Source of the DNA: Leptospiraceae bacterium
GTDB lineage: Bacteria > Spirochaetota > Leptospiria > Leptospirales > Leptonemataceae
Direction: 5' to 3'
Assembly: GCA_020441005.1 (NCBI GenBank)
Contig: JAGRNA010000001.1
Location: 1 to 33,540 of the forward strand
Length of the DNA stretch: 33,540 nt
Shown here: piece after piece, positions 1 to 7,760 of the stretch
Position numbering within the stretch: position 1 is the stretch's first letter
Layout of the letters: every line of letters begins with the position of its first letter
Translations under genes and position numbers: made by a program
The notes under the pieces: model-generated
Databases searched by the model: none
Told to the model about the DNA's origin: nothing
Seen by the model: only the letters and a program-made list of their open reading frames with translations

Positions 1-286
1 GATAGCGCACACCCGGCAAGTCCTTAACCCGGCCACCACGCACCAAAACCACATTGTGCTCTTGCAGGTTATGGCCCTCGCCCGGGATGTAGGCCGTCAC
101 CTCAATTCCGGTTGTGAGTCGCACACGAGCGACCTTGCGCAAGGCCGAGTTCGGTTTCTTGGGCGTAAAGGTCATCACCCGCGTGCAAACACCGCGCCGC
201 TGGGGACAGGCCGCCAGAGCCGGCGATTTGGTCTTTGATTTCTGCAGGCGACGCCCGCTACGGATTAGCTGGTTAATTGTTGGCAA
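1..286 (-). CDS. rpsL: 30S ribosomal protein S12, 5' part (cut by window edge)
   Basis: Ribosomal protein S12 sits in the 30S decoding centre and helps control translational accuracy. The translation begins with the family's [12 protein letters not shown] start, and the conserved segments [32 protein letters not shown] and [17 protein letters not shown] are all visible, followed by [16 protein letters not shown]. About 95 codons are present; S12 is usually about 124 residues, so the last 30 or so lie beyond position 1. The start must be TTG at 286-284: it aligns with Met1 of the family, it is preceded by a purine-rich GAGGATAGGG, and no ATG or GTG occurs in frame nearby. It is the first gene of its operon here, because the next gene upstream (963) is divergent; rpoC, which often precedes rpsL, is absent. 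Lys42, a common streptomycin-resistance site, appears wild type in TPKKPNS. Confidence 0.97.
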   Translation of the reverse strand, partial: MPTINQLIRSGRRLQKSKTKSPALAACPQRRGVCTRVMTFTPKKPNSALRKVARVRLTTGIEVTAYIPGEGHNLQEHNVVLVRGGRVKDLPGVRY

Positions 287-649
287 TTCCCTATCCTCGT
301 TTCCTTTCTGGCGGCCTTTAACCAGAGTCAAAGAACCAGCCCATTTATCAATCCTGCTACGCCTCTGCTGCCGGAGCAAACAGAAGCAACGTATCGGTCT
401 GCCGTAGCACCCCGATCATTTTGGCTACCAGAGCCTTCTACTTTTCAAAATCGGCTTGGCTGCCCAACTTAAGGTCGCATCCCGTGCATCCCCAGTATTG
501 ACCAGCCCTTGATTTTTTGTCCGCTGAGCGAACTCCAACCAGTTCCTGTACATTAAGTCACAAGGCAAGTACTAAAAAAATTTTCAGGTTAAATGGTTTT
601 TTTTTCTGTTTTTTGGGGCCTGTAACCCGCAAGGCCGACCCGTTGGACT

Positions 650-689
650 ATCTAATCCGACATTTCGAGCAGTTTATGTCGCATTAGAT
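650..689. repeat. 14-bp inverted repeat with one mismatch
   Basis: The left arm ATCTAATCCGACAT (650-663) pairs with the right arm ATGTCGCATTAGAT (676-689) at 13 of 14 positions; the only mismatch is 657 against 682. The loop is 12 bases. No T-run follows on either strand, so this is more likely an operator or an RNA stem in a leader than an intrinsic terminator. It lies about 360 bases from rpsL and 270 bases from the kinase start. Confidence 0.7.
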
Positions 690-853
690 TCAAGGCTCGC
701 AGGACCTCCCGGCTGTCCGGGCCTCAGTGCACCCCCGGGCGCCTGTGGCGGGCTGGTCAGCACGATGCTGCGATTGAGGAGCAAGGCAAAAACCCGGAAC
801 CGATATGGCCCTGTGGCACGAATAAAGAGTTGCAGATCTGCGTATCGCTTTGG

Positions 854-881
854 TTGACAACAAAACTTTACTTCTTAGAAT
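854..881 (+). promoter_or_regulatory. Candidate sigma70-type promoter for the histidine kinase
   Basis: A perfect TTGACA (854-859) is followed after 16 bases by TAGAAT (876-881), one mismatch from consensus. The predicted start near 888 would give a leader of about 75 bases before the kinase ATG at 963. A perfect TATAAT at 916-921 could act as a second start site, but its upstream -35 position is poor. Confidence 0.5.
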
Positions 882-962
882 AAGGCAAACTAGCCGCTGA
901 CCTGTAAATTTGACCTATAATAGACGCACTTTGACAGGCTGACAGCTACACGAGGGCCGGAC

Positions 963-2708
963 ATGCCAAAGCAAATGCATAGTATCCAGTGGCTCTTTCG
1001 TCCGCCTGACTCATTGAATATGAGCAACCAAAGCTCCGTATTCAACCATTATATTCTGATCTTTGTCTTTTGCACGCATGTGCTGGTTACGCCGCTGTAT
1101 GTAGTGTTGGACAAGCCAGTACTCCTGTATTGCAACATGGCCGCCATATTCACGGACCTGTTTTGGTTGTACCTGAACCGCTCCGGCTATGCAGTTGTCA
1201 GCGCCATTTGTTTCACCCTGGAAGTAGTGCTGCTGGCTTTTTTGTCGAACATTTACCTGGGGAAGGAAAGCGGATTTGCCATTTATTTCTTTATAATGCT
1301 GCTATTTGTATTTTTGCAGGATTTTCGCTATTCGTTCAAGGTACTGCTCGCCCTGGCAATTCTGACCCTCTACATTTGCATGGAAATCCAGTTAGCCTGG
1401 CGGCCCGCGGTTTACACCAGCGCCATTCCACGGAAATATATCCATTACCTGAATGCCGCCACCAGCTTTGTGGCTTTTATCTTTACCGGCGCATTTTTTA
1501 CGAAAACGATTCATAGAGTAATGCGGGATTTGCTGCACTCCAGGCAAAAAGCCCTGGAAGGCGTGAAGGCCAAGCAGCGTTTTTTAGCGAACATGAGCCA
1601 TGAGATCCGAACACCGCTGAACGCCATCATCGGCATGACGGATCTGGCATTGCTCTCGGCCGATCGGGATGAGCTTAATGAATATCTGCAGATCATCAAG
1701 GATTCTGGCCGCCATCTGGTGCATATCATCAATGATATCCTGGACATTACCAGGATTGATAGCGAGCGTCTGCTGCTGGAACAAAATCAAATCGAAATGA
1801 GTTCATTTTTAGGCGGGATAAAAAAAGTGTTTCAGTCTGAAGCCAGGCAACGGAGTCTGGAATTTACCCTGCGCACCGATCCGGAGCTGCCACCGATAGT
1901 CAGCGGCGATGAGTATCGTTTAAAGCAAATATTATTTAATATCATTGGAAACGCCATCAAATTCACCGAGAGCGGCGCAGTCGCTCTACAGGCTCGCCTG
2001 GACCGGGAGCAGACGGACGATCAAAACTGGCTGGTCGCATTTATCATCAGCGACACAGGCATAGGCATACCGCCGGACAAGCAGGAAGCAATTTTCGAGA
2101 ATTTTGAACAGGCGAATTTGTCAGTGACTCGCAAGTATGGTGGCACGGGACTGGGACTGGCTATATCGCGCAAATTGGCTCGCATGATGGGCGGCGACAT
2201 AAAACTAAGCAGCCAGCCGGACACGGGCAGCGAGTTTACGCTAACCATTCCATTTGCAAAAGCCGCCAATCCAGCCTCGTCCAGGACGGATATGGCAAAG
2301 CACGACCAGTGCGATCTGAAAGGTATTCGAATCCTGTTTGTCGAGGACAACCTGGTGAATCAAAAATTGGGCATGGCTATTCTGCAGCGCTTCACGACCC
2401 ATATCCATCTGGCTGAAAATGGCCAGGCAGCCCTGGCCGAATTCAAGAGACAGAAATTTGACCTGATTTTAATGGATCTAGAGATGCCGGTTTTAAACGG
2501 GCTGCAGGCAACCCGTCGCATCCGCCGATGGGAGCGCCTAAGCCGCAAGCAGCAAACCCCGATCATCGCCATGACTGCTCATGCCCTGCAAAGCTTTCTG
2601 GAGGAAGCGCAAGCGGCTGGAATGAACGGTTATATCACCAAACCGATCGCCGTGCTGGAACTGGAAAAAAACATATGCGCGATCCTGGACCCGCTACGAC
2701 AGACGTAG
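963..2708 (+). CDS. Membrane-bound hybrid sensor histidine kinase with C-terminal receiver
   Basis: This 581-residue two-component protein senses an unknown signal at the membrane. Residues about 28-185 hold several hydrophobic helices (five or six), with no extracytoplasmic domain of note, so the sensor is probably the membrane bundle itself. HisKA follows, with the phospho-acceptor His213 in FLANMSHEIRTPLN. The HATPase_c domain shows its N box (NIIGNAIKF), DTGIGIP and GGTGLGLAIS. A receiver domain ends the protein, with EDN at its start and phospho-acceptor Asp505 in LILMDLEMP, then a conserved TAH and KP. There is no HPt domain or output domain, so phosphate must pass to a partner not seen here or the receiver regulates the kinase. 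GAGGG lies upstream of the ATG. The next gene is 429 bases away, so it is probably transcribed alone. Confidence 0.93.
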   Translation: MPKQMHSIQWLFRPPDSLNMSNQSSVFNHYILIFVFCTHVLVTPLYVVLDKPVLLYCNMAAIFTDLFWLYLNRSGYAVVSAICFTLEVVLLAFLSNIYLGKESGFAIYFFIMLLFVFLQDFRYSFKVLLALAILTLYICMEIQLAWRPAVYTSAIPRKYIHYLNAATSFVAFIFTGAFFTKTIHRVMRDLLHSRQKALEGVKAKQRFLANMSHEIRTPLNAIIGMTDLALLSADRDELNEYLQIIKDSGRHLVHIINDILDITRIDSERLLLEQNQIEMSSFLGGIKKVFQSEARQRSLEFTLRTDPELPPIVSGDEYRLKQILFNIIGNAIKFTESGAVALQARLDREQTDDQNWLVAFIISDTGIGIPPDKQEAIFENFEQANLSVTRKYGGTGLGLAISRKLARMMGGDIKLSSQPDTGSEFTLTIPFAKAANPASSRTDMAKHDQCDLKGIRILFVEDNLVNQKLGMAILQRFTTHIHLAENGQAALAEFKRQKFDLILMDLEMPVLNGLQATRRIRRWERLSRKQQTPIIAMTAHALQSFLEEAQAAGMNGYITKPIAVLELEKNICAILDPLRQT

Positions 2709-3137
2709 AGCCCTGAACGGGCCCCCTCAAACAAGGCCGGCGTCCATTGCCATGGAGATGCTTTGCCTTTGAGCGCCAATTGGATCCGGCACCTTTGCAT
2801 CGTCAGGCGCTGATGGACCGGCGCTTGACCGGCGAGACTTTCGCACAGCAAGGAACGAAAAAGTACTGGCCAAATGATATGCAACTTTCAATCTTCCGAA
2901 CTCGCTAATGAATATTACGATATTCATAGCCCGGCATTCAGGGAGCGCGATTGTCCTATGGAGGCAACAAATCGCCGCGCGTTGACATGCTACATAGCCC
3001 AGAGTGACAAAAAAAGGCTTGCATTTTGAGATTGTGTCTCATTTTTGTCTGATTCTGGCAGATTTGCAAACACCAGAGCAAGCCGGCGGCCCATGTAATT
3101 GCTATCTGTCTGGCCCATATCACAACAGGAAGAAACT
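2709..3137. other. Intergenic region upstream of the putative outer-membrane protein gene
   Basis: About 430 bases with no credible gene. It contains a perfect 20-base palindromic site (2908-2927), a TTGACA at 2982-2987 without a good -10, and a short dyad TGAGA-TTGTG-TCTCA near 3026-3040 followed by T-rich sequence. AGGAAG lies just upstream of the ATG at 3138. The minus-strand frame that begins on the palindrome shows no recognisable protein character. No clear terminator for the kinase gene was found. Confidence 0.55.
2908..2927. promoter_or_regulatory. Perfect palindromic site, possible operator
   Basis: ATGAATAT (2908-2915) and ATATTCAT (2920-2927) are exact inverted repeats around the four bases TACG. 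Its size and symmetry suit a dimeric DNA-binding regulator. It lies about 210 bases before the start of the gene at 3138. No T-run follows, so a terminator is unlikely. A role is inference. Confidence 0.5.
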
Positions 3138-4274
3138 ATGCTGCATACTCGTATTCGCCCATTTCCGCAAATCCTGCGCTTTGGGCTCCCCGCCCTCGTC
3201 GGACTTGGCACCATGACTCCCGCAGCGCACCTGCAAGCCCAGGAAGTACCCGCCATGAGCGTTGATGTGGAACTGGCCTTCCAATCGAACTATCTGGACC
3301 GCGGTGAGGATGTAATGGCCAATTATGCCAAACAGCAGCATGTAGCCTATGGAGCCAATACCGGGGCCTGGCATTTTGCACCCAATATTACTTTCCATAC
3401 GCCCCTGGAAGGCATGACTTTTGACCTGTGGATGTCCTTCGCCCTGCAAGGCCGGGCCGACCGGGACGTTGATGGAGTGCTTCAATCCTCACCCGGGGGG
3501 ACTGACTTACTGGCAGAAGTGTATGCACCGACGGAACAACTGGATGCACTACTGGCTGCCGCAGGATTGGGCAGTCACACCAGTTTAACACCCCAGGCTG
3601 CCATACAGGCAGCTTTGGAACCAAATGGCAAGGCACAGTTTCCGGATTGCCAGGAGTCTGGCTGCCTGCCTGGTCTTTACAAGGAGGAAATCGGGCTAGC
3701 CCGTAATGACCGGATTGTGTTTACCTGGTCCTATTTTCGAGACACAAACCTGGGAGTCATCGGCGGCGGCATCACCTCGGACGGCTACCTGAATTCACGC
3801 GGTAAGGGCAGTCCGACCACCGAGCTCTTTTTCAGCTACTCGCTGCCGTTTCTGCCCATCGTGACTTATGAAGTTTATTTTCATATCAGCGATCCGGACC
3901 ATTATCACAATCTTTCCATTGGTGATTCTTTTGATCTGAATGAAACCTTCAGTCTGGATATGAGCATTGGAGTGGGCTACAGTGTCCTGGACCGCCTGCA
4001 GGGAGTCCAGGATGTGACTGCTGAAGCGCGGCTGAATTTTGGGGGCTTTTTTGTCGGCACAACCACAGCCTGGCGGCCCGACCTGCGCTTTTTCGATGCC
4101 GATACAGAGGCAGGCTCGGATTCTGTTCCCGTGTGGCTGATCGGCGGATCATCGCGGGCGGACGGTCTGGTGGCGGATCCCTCGCGGCAATACGGCACCT
4201 ACAATCACTGGTTTAACGCACAGGTGCAAAGCCTGCTCAACAACAGTGCCGGTGCCGATATTAACTATACCTAG
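3138..4274 (+). CDS. Putative outer-membrane beta-barrel protein, secreted
   Basis: A 378-residue protein that I do not recognise by name. Residues 1-34 look like a signal peptide: basic start, a hydrophobic stretch (LRFGLPALVGLGTM) and likely cleavage after HLQA. The mature part is rich in alternating polar and aromatic residues, with short strands such as VDVELAFQSNYLDRG, FDLWMSFALQG and RIVFTWSYF, as expected for amphipathic beta strands of a porin-like barrel. Two cysteines lie close together in FPDCQESGC and may form a disulphide. The start at 3138 is preferred over an in-frame ATG at 3099 because AGGAAG precedes it and the signal peptide starts there. It lies between a sensor kinase and a surface lipoprotein, so the cell envelope fits. 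An outer-membrane role is inferred; substrate or function is unknown. Confidence 0.7.
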   Translation: MLHTRIRPFPQILRFGLPALVGLGTMTPAAHLQAQEVPAMSVDVELAFQSNYLDRGEDVMANYAKQQHVAYGANTGAWHFAPNITFHTPLEGMTFDLWMSFALQGRADRDVDGVLQSSPGGTDLLAEVYAPTEQLDALLAAAGLGSHTSLTPQAAIQAALEPNGKAQFPDCQESGCLPGLYKEEIGLARNDRIVFTWSYFRDTNLGVIGGGITSDGYLNSRGKGSPTTELFFSYSLPFLPIVTYEVYFHISDPDHYHNLSIGDSFDLNETFSLDMSIGVGYSVLDRLQGVQDVTAEARLNFGGFFVGTTTAWRPDLRFFDADTEAGSDSVPVWLIGGSSRADGLVADPSRQYGTYNHWFNAQVQSLLNNSAGADINYT

Positions 4275-4638
4275 GTGCCCCGCCAAAAATTGCCCCGCGT
4301 GTTGTACAATTTCAGTTTTGGATATGGCTTTTCCGTTTGAAAGCGTAGCAGAAACATGATGCCTTGTTGCCGGGCCCTTTTCGTGAATTGTAATACCGTG
4401 GATTTATCAATTGAATGCCGATAATGAGTGCAGCGCATTGTTTACGAAAATCAAACCCCTTGGGCAGTGGGAAGCCTCATTACGACTTTTTTTTGCATTC
4501 CGATGCATTTTTTATTTAGATAAATTTACTGGTTGAAAAAACAAATCGGCTTGCTTATTCTGCCCGCTCTGGCGGCATTTTGTGTAAAAATGCGGAAAAA
4601 TCGCCGATGGATTTGTTATAGATGACATCCAGCCCACT
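4275..4638. other. Intergenic region before the DUF1554-type lipoprotein gene
   Basis: About 364 bases without a gene. It is T-rich toward the right end, where a short hairpin (TGCAT-TCCG-ATGCA near 4494-4507) is followed by TTTTTT and may be a weak terminator for the preceding gene. A TTATAG at 4616-4621 could be a -10 element for the next gene, but no good -35 accompanies it and there is no clear Shine-Dalgarno sequence before the ATG at 4639. Confidence 0.45.
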
Positions 4639-7600
4639 ATGAATTGGACCCGACAATCAGCTTCGCGGCCTGGGTGGCAGATCCTGACCAGCCTGCCGGT
4701 TTTCTTTGCAATCATGAGCATGCAAAGCTGTGCGGCCTATTCCAATCCGGAAAATCTGCTCGGATTGTTGCTGATTCCGCCGCCATCCACAGCCAATCCG
4801 GGCTTTACCAGCAGTTACCAGACCGGTCTTTTAGTCTCGGAATCCGGTAGTACCAGCAGTCTGACCCTGGCGCTCAGCAGCGCACCCGGAGCCGATGTGG
4901 TCATCAGACCCGGCAGCTCTGATGACACCGAGGGCACGGTCAGTCCGGCCAGTCTGGTCTTTACCGCCGCGAATTGGGCCAACCCGCAAACGATCACTGT
5001 TACCGGCGTTGACGACACCATAACAGACGGGAATCAGTTTTTCAGCATTCTGTTGGGCAATGCCGAAAGCGTCGATACGGGTTACAATGGCCGAAATGCC
5101 GGCACAATCCCTGTACTCAATGTAGACAACGAGAATAGCGGCGTCACGATGTACCCGACGAGCGGGCTAGTCACCAGCGAGACCGGCACAACAGATACCT
5201 TCCTGGTGATGCTGAACACCCAGCCCACGAGCAATGTTGTGCTGAGCGTCAACAGCAGTAGCGCCACCGAGGGCAGTCCTGCGCCAGCCAGCCTGACCTT
5301 TACCAGTGCCAACTGGTTTGTGCCCCAAACTGTCACCATGACAGGCGTTGATGACAACATCGCAGACGGCACGCAAAGCTATTCTGCATCGCTTACAATA
5401 ACCTCTGGTGCAGCACCCTACAATCCGGCCGCCGTACCGGGCAGCGTCAGCATCAGCAATTCTGATAACGACACGCCTGGCATCAGCGTGACCAACACAA
5501 CTGGTCTAACGACAACAGAAGGCGGCGGAACAGCATTCTTTACGGTGGTACTAAACTCGCAACCAACCGCCAATGTGACCCTGAACCTGAGCTCAAGCGA
5601 CCTCACCGAAGGCAGCGTACCGGCTGCGATCACCTTCACTGCTGCAAACTGGAACGTGCCCCAAAATGTGACTGTTACCGGGGTGGACGATTTCGAGGAT
5701 GACCGCAATCAGAACTACCAGGTTCAGGTCGCATCGGTTACCAGCGCGGACGCAAATTACAACGGACTCAGTCTGAGTTCCATCTCACTGTCCAACATCG
5801 ATGACGACACGTATGGCATTACTGTGACACCGAGCGCCACACCAGTGATTACCACGGAAAGTGCCGGCACAGGCACCTTTACAGTTGTTCTGAATTCGAA
5901 ACCGACTGCCAGTGTAGTGATTGGCCTGAGCAGCGATAACACCCTGGAAGGCACCGTGAGTCCAGCCAGCCTGACCTTTACCACAGCAAACTGGAACGTA
6001 GCCCAGACCGTAACCATTACCGGAGTCGATGACGCGATCCCGGTGGCGGACGGCGCCATTGATTACACTATCATCACTGCCGCAGCAACCAGCACTGACA
6101 GCGACTACAGCGGTCTAAATCCAGCCGATGTCAGCGCCCGCAATGCCAACAATGATACTGTGGCCTTTGTAGTCTCGACCCCTAATACCTTGATTACTAC
6201 AGAAGGCGGCGGCACGACATCGTTCAATGTACGCCTGGCGACCCAACCAGCCGGCGACGTTACTCTGGGGACAGCCGGTAACTTGATTCGCAGTCTGGAT
6301 ACGACCGAAGGTACTGTCAGCCCGTCGACACTGACCTTTACCAATGCCAACTGGAATGTCAACCAGACCGTAACAATTACCGGGGCAGCCGACGCCCTGA
6401 CCGATGTGGACCAGAGCTATCAGATCGATTTGGGGATTGGATCCAGCGTAGTGGATCCGCTGTACAACGGCTTGAATCCACCGGATGGCAATGGTGGCAC
6501 TGCCGGCGATCTCAATGTAAATAACTGCGACACCAATGGTGCGAAAGTGAATATCTGCCTCGCGCCGGGTGTCAGCGCCTTGACAACCACCGAGGGCGGC
6601 GGCACAGCCCGCTTTTATTTGACGCTGCGCCAGGCACCAACGGCTGATTTGACGGTCAATATGAGCTCCAATGATTTGACCGAAGTCTCCGTTCCGGCCA
6701 GTGTAACGATCACAATGGCGAACTGGAATGCAATTACCGCAGTAACCCTGACCGGGGTGGACGATTATGAGGATGATGGCAACATTGCTACGAGCGTGAA
6801 TATTGCACCGCTGGCCAGCACCGATGGCTTTTACAATACAGCTGACCCTGCTGATCCGGCCGTAACCAATACGGATAATGATACATCCGGCTACACCATT
6901 TCCGCAATCAGCGGCAATACCACCGAATTCGGCGGGACAGCAACCTTTACCGTCAAGTTGAAGTCCAGACCAACAGCGGATGTAACCCTGCCAATTGAAA
7001 GCAATACGAACAGCGAGGGGCTAGTAACTGCCGGCTCCAGTCTGACTTTTTCGGCTACGGTAGGCGCTTGCGGCGGCGGCGGCGACTGGTGTAATAACCA
7101 AACCGTTACCGTCACCGGCCAAAATGACGCCCTGTTTGACGGCAATGTGGCCTATCAAATTGTCACCGGACCGGGTACCAGCAGCAGTGCCGACGGCAAT
7201 TACAACGGCAATAGTCCGGTAAACGTAAATGTAACCAATACCGATAACGACCGCCGGATTTTTATCAGCACAAATACCCATAATGGCAATTTTGATGGGG
7301 ACGCCACTCTGGCGATTGGACCCCTAACTCCAACTACCAGCAATGGCAATGGCATTGAAGAGGCTGATAATTTCTGCAACCAGGCCGCCAACGGCTACCC
7401 CGGCAGCGGTGTGTATCGGGCCCTGCTGATTGACGGCACCAATCGCAGCACAGCCACCGCCTGGATTTTGCAGCCCAATTACAGTTATTACCGATTAGAT
7501 TCAACATTCATTGGCACAACCACGGCCGGCAGCGTATTCAATTTTCCGTTAACAGCAGCTTTTGGACTGGCCGGCACACCATGGACCGGAATGGACGTCG

Positions 7601-7755
7601 CCTGGGCCTCGGGCAACGACTGTCTTGACTGGGCCAATGCAACTGTCGGTCAAAATGGGGCCACCAGCGATGCCAGCTTGACCTCAAGCGGCTCCATTTT
7701 TTCACTGGATGCGACCTGCGACAATGTGCGCCATCTAATATGTGTAGAACAATAG
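4639..7755 (+). CDS. Large surface lipoprotein with seven Calx-beta-like repeats and a DUF1554-like domain
   Basis: A 1038-residue predicted lipoprotein. The basic start and hydrophobic segment end in IMSMQSC, a relaxed spirochaete lipobox, so Cys31 would be lipidated and the rest exposed at the membrane surface. Residues about 62-871 are seven repeats of about 110-125 residues. Each shows a TTEGGGT-like start, LNSQPTANV, a TFTxANWNVPQTVT core and a TGVDD turn, resembling Calx-beta-type immunoglobulin-like folds; the acidic turns may bind calcium. Residues 872-1038 form a separate cysteine-containing domain (ISTNTHNGNF start, YRALLIDG, DNVRHLICVEQ end) that resembles DUF1554, known mainly from Leptospira. 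A role in adhesion or surface contact is inferred from architecture only. No Shine-Dalgarno sequence precedes the ATG. The gene ends five bases from the convergent GGDEF-EAL gene. Confidence 0.88.
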   Translation: MNWTRQSASRPGWQILTSLPVFFAIMSMQSCAAYSNPENLLGLLLIPPPSTANPGFTSSYQTGLLVSESGSTSSLTLALSSAPGADVVIRPGSSDDTEGTVSPASLVFTAANWANPQTITVTGVDDTITDGNQFFSILLGNAESVDTGYNGRNAGTIPVLNVDNENSGVTMYPTSGLVTSETGTTDTFLVMLNTQPTSNVVLSVNSSSATEGSPAPASLTFTSANWFVPQTVTMTGVDDNIADGTQSYSASLTITSGAAPYNPAAVPGSVSISNSDNDTPGISVTNTTGLTTTEGGGTAFFTVVLNSQPTANVTLNLSSSDLTEGSVPAAITFTAANWNVPQNVTVTGVDDFEDDRNQNYQVQVASVTSADANYNGLSLSSISLSNIDDDTYGITVTPSATPVITTESAGTGTFTVVLNSKPTASVVIGLSSDNTLEGTVSPASLTFTTANWNVAQTVTITGVDDAIPVADGAIDYTIITAAATSTDSDYSGLNPADVSARNANNDTVAFVVSTPNTLITTEGGGTTSFNVRLATQPAGDVTLGTAGNLIRSLDTTEGTVSPSTLTFTNANWNVNQTVTITGAADALTDVDQSYQIDLGIGSSVVDPLYNGLNPPDGNGGTAGDLNVNNCDTNGAKVNICLAPGVSALTTTEGGGTARFYLTLRQAPTADLTVNMSSNDLTEVSVPASVTITMANWNAITAVTLTGVDDYEDDGNIATSVNIAPLASTDGFYNTADPADPAVTNTDNDTSGYTISAISGNTTEFGGTATFTVKLKSRPTADVTLPIESNTNSEGLVTAGSSLTFSATVGACGGGGDWCNNQTVTVTGQNDALFDGNVAYQIVTGPGTSSSADGNYNGNSPVNVNVTNTDNDRRIFISTNTHNGNFDGDATLAIGPLTPTTSNGNGIEEADNFCNQAANGYPGSGVYRALLIDGTNRSTATAWILQPNYSYYRLDSTFIGTTTAGSVFNFPLTAAFGLAGTPWTGMDVAWASGNDCLDWANATVGQNGATSDASLTSSGSIFSLDATCDNVRHLICVEQ
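4822..7251 (+). repeat. Seven diverged tandem protein-domain repeats within the lipoprotein gene
   Basis: Seven units of about 330-375 bases encode the Calx-beta-like modules. The best conserved part encodes TFTxANWNV followed a few residues later by VTxTGVDD. Units have drifted: the fifth has an extra segment before its ANW motif and a cysteine-bearing linker after it, and the seventh carries a GACGGGGDWC insertion in place of the usual ANW motif. The drift at DNA level suggests an old expansion rather than a recent slippage tract. Confidence 0.85.
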
Positions 7756-7760
7756 ACCTT

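Larger units (their letters stand above)
287..962. other. Divergent intergenic region between rpsL and the histidine kinase
   Basis: This 676-base stretch separates two divergent genes and should carry both promoters and the rpsL leader. It holds an A/T-rich tract near 574-615, a long inverted repeat (650-689) and a sigma70-like promoter pointing toward the kinase (854-881). A second perfect TATAAT occurs at 916-921 but lacks a recognisable -35. I found no convincing sigma70 promoter pointing toward rpsL. A 42-codon minus-strand frame (553-425) has no ribosome binding site and resembles nothing I know. No tRNA or other structured RNA was recognised. Confidence 0.6.

Noticed and set aside
425..553. 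A 42-codon minus-strand frame upstream of rpsL, with a second readable frame down to about 365
   Set aside because: No ribosome binding site, no recognisable similarity, and the second frame contains an internal TAG. The B. subtilis L7Ae-like gene that precedes rpsL was considered but does not match.
619..638. Hairpin GGCCT-GTAACCCGCA-AGGCC as a terminator
   Set aside because: The stem is only five base pairs, the T-run lies before it on the plus strand, and the minus strand shows A residues after it.
2727..2927. 66-residue minus-strand frame in the kinase to outer-membrane-protein gap
   Set aside because: Its ATG lies within the palindrome, there is no ribosome site, and the sequence shows no protein-like pattern.
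3099..3137. Earlier in-frame ATG for the putative outer-membrane protein
   Set aside because: The 13 extra residues break the signal peptide, and the AGGAAG ribosome site favours 3138.
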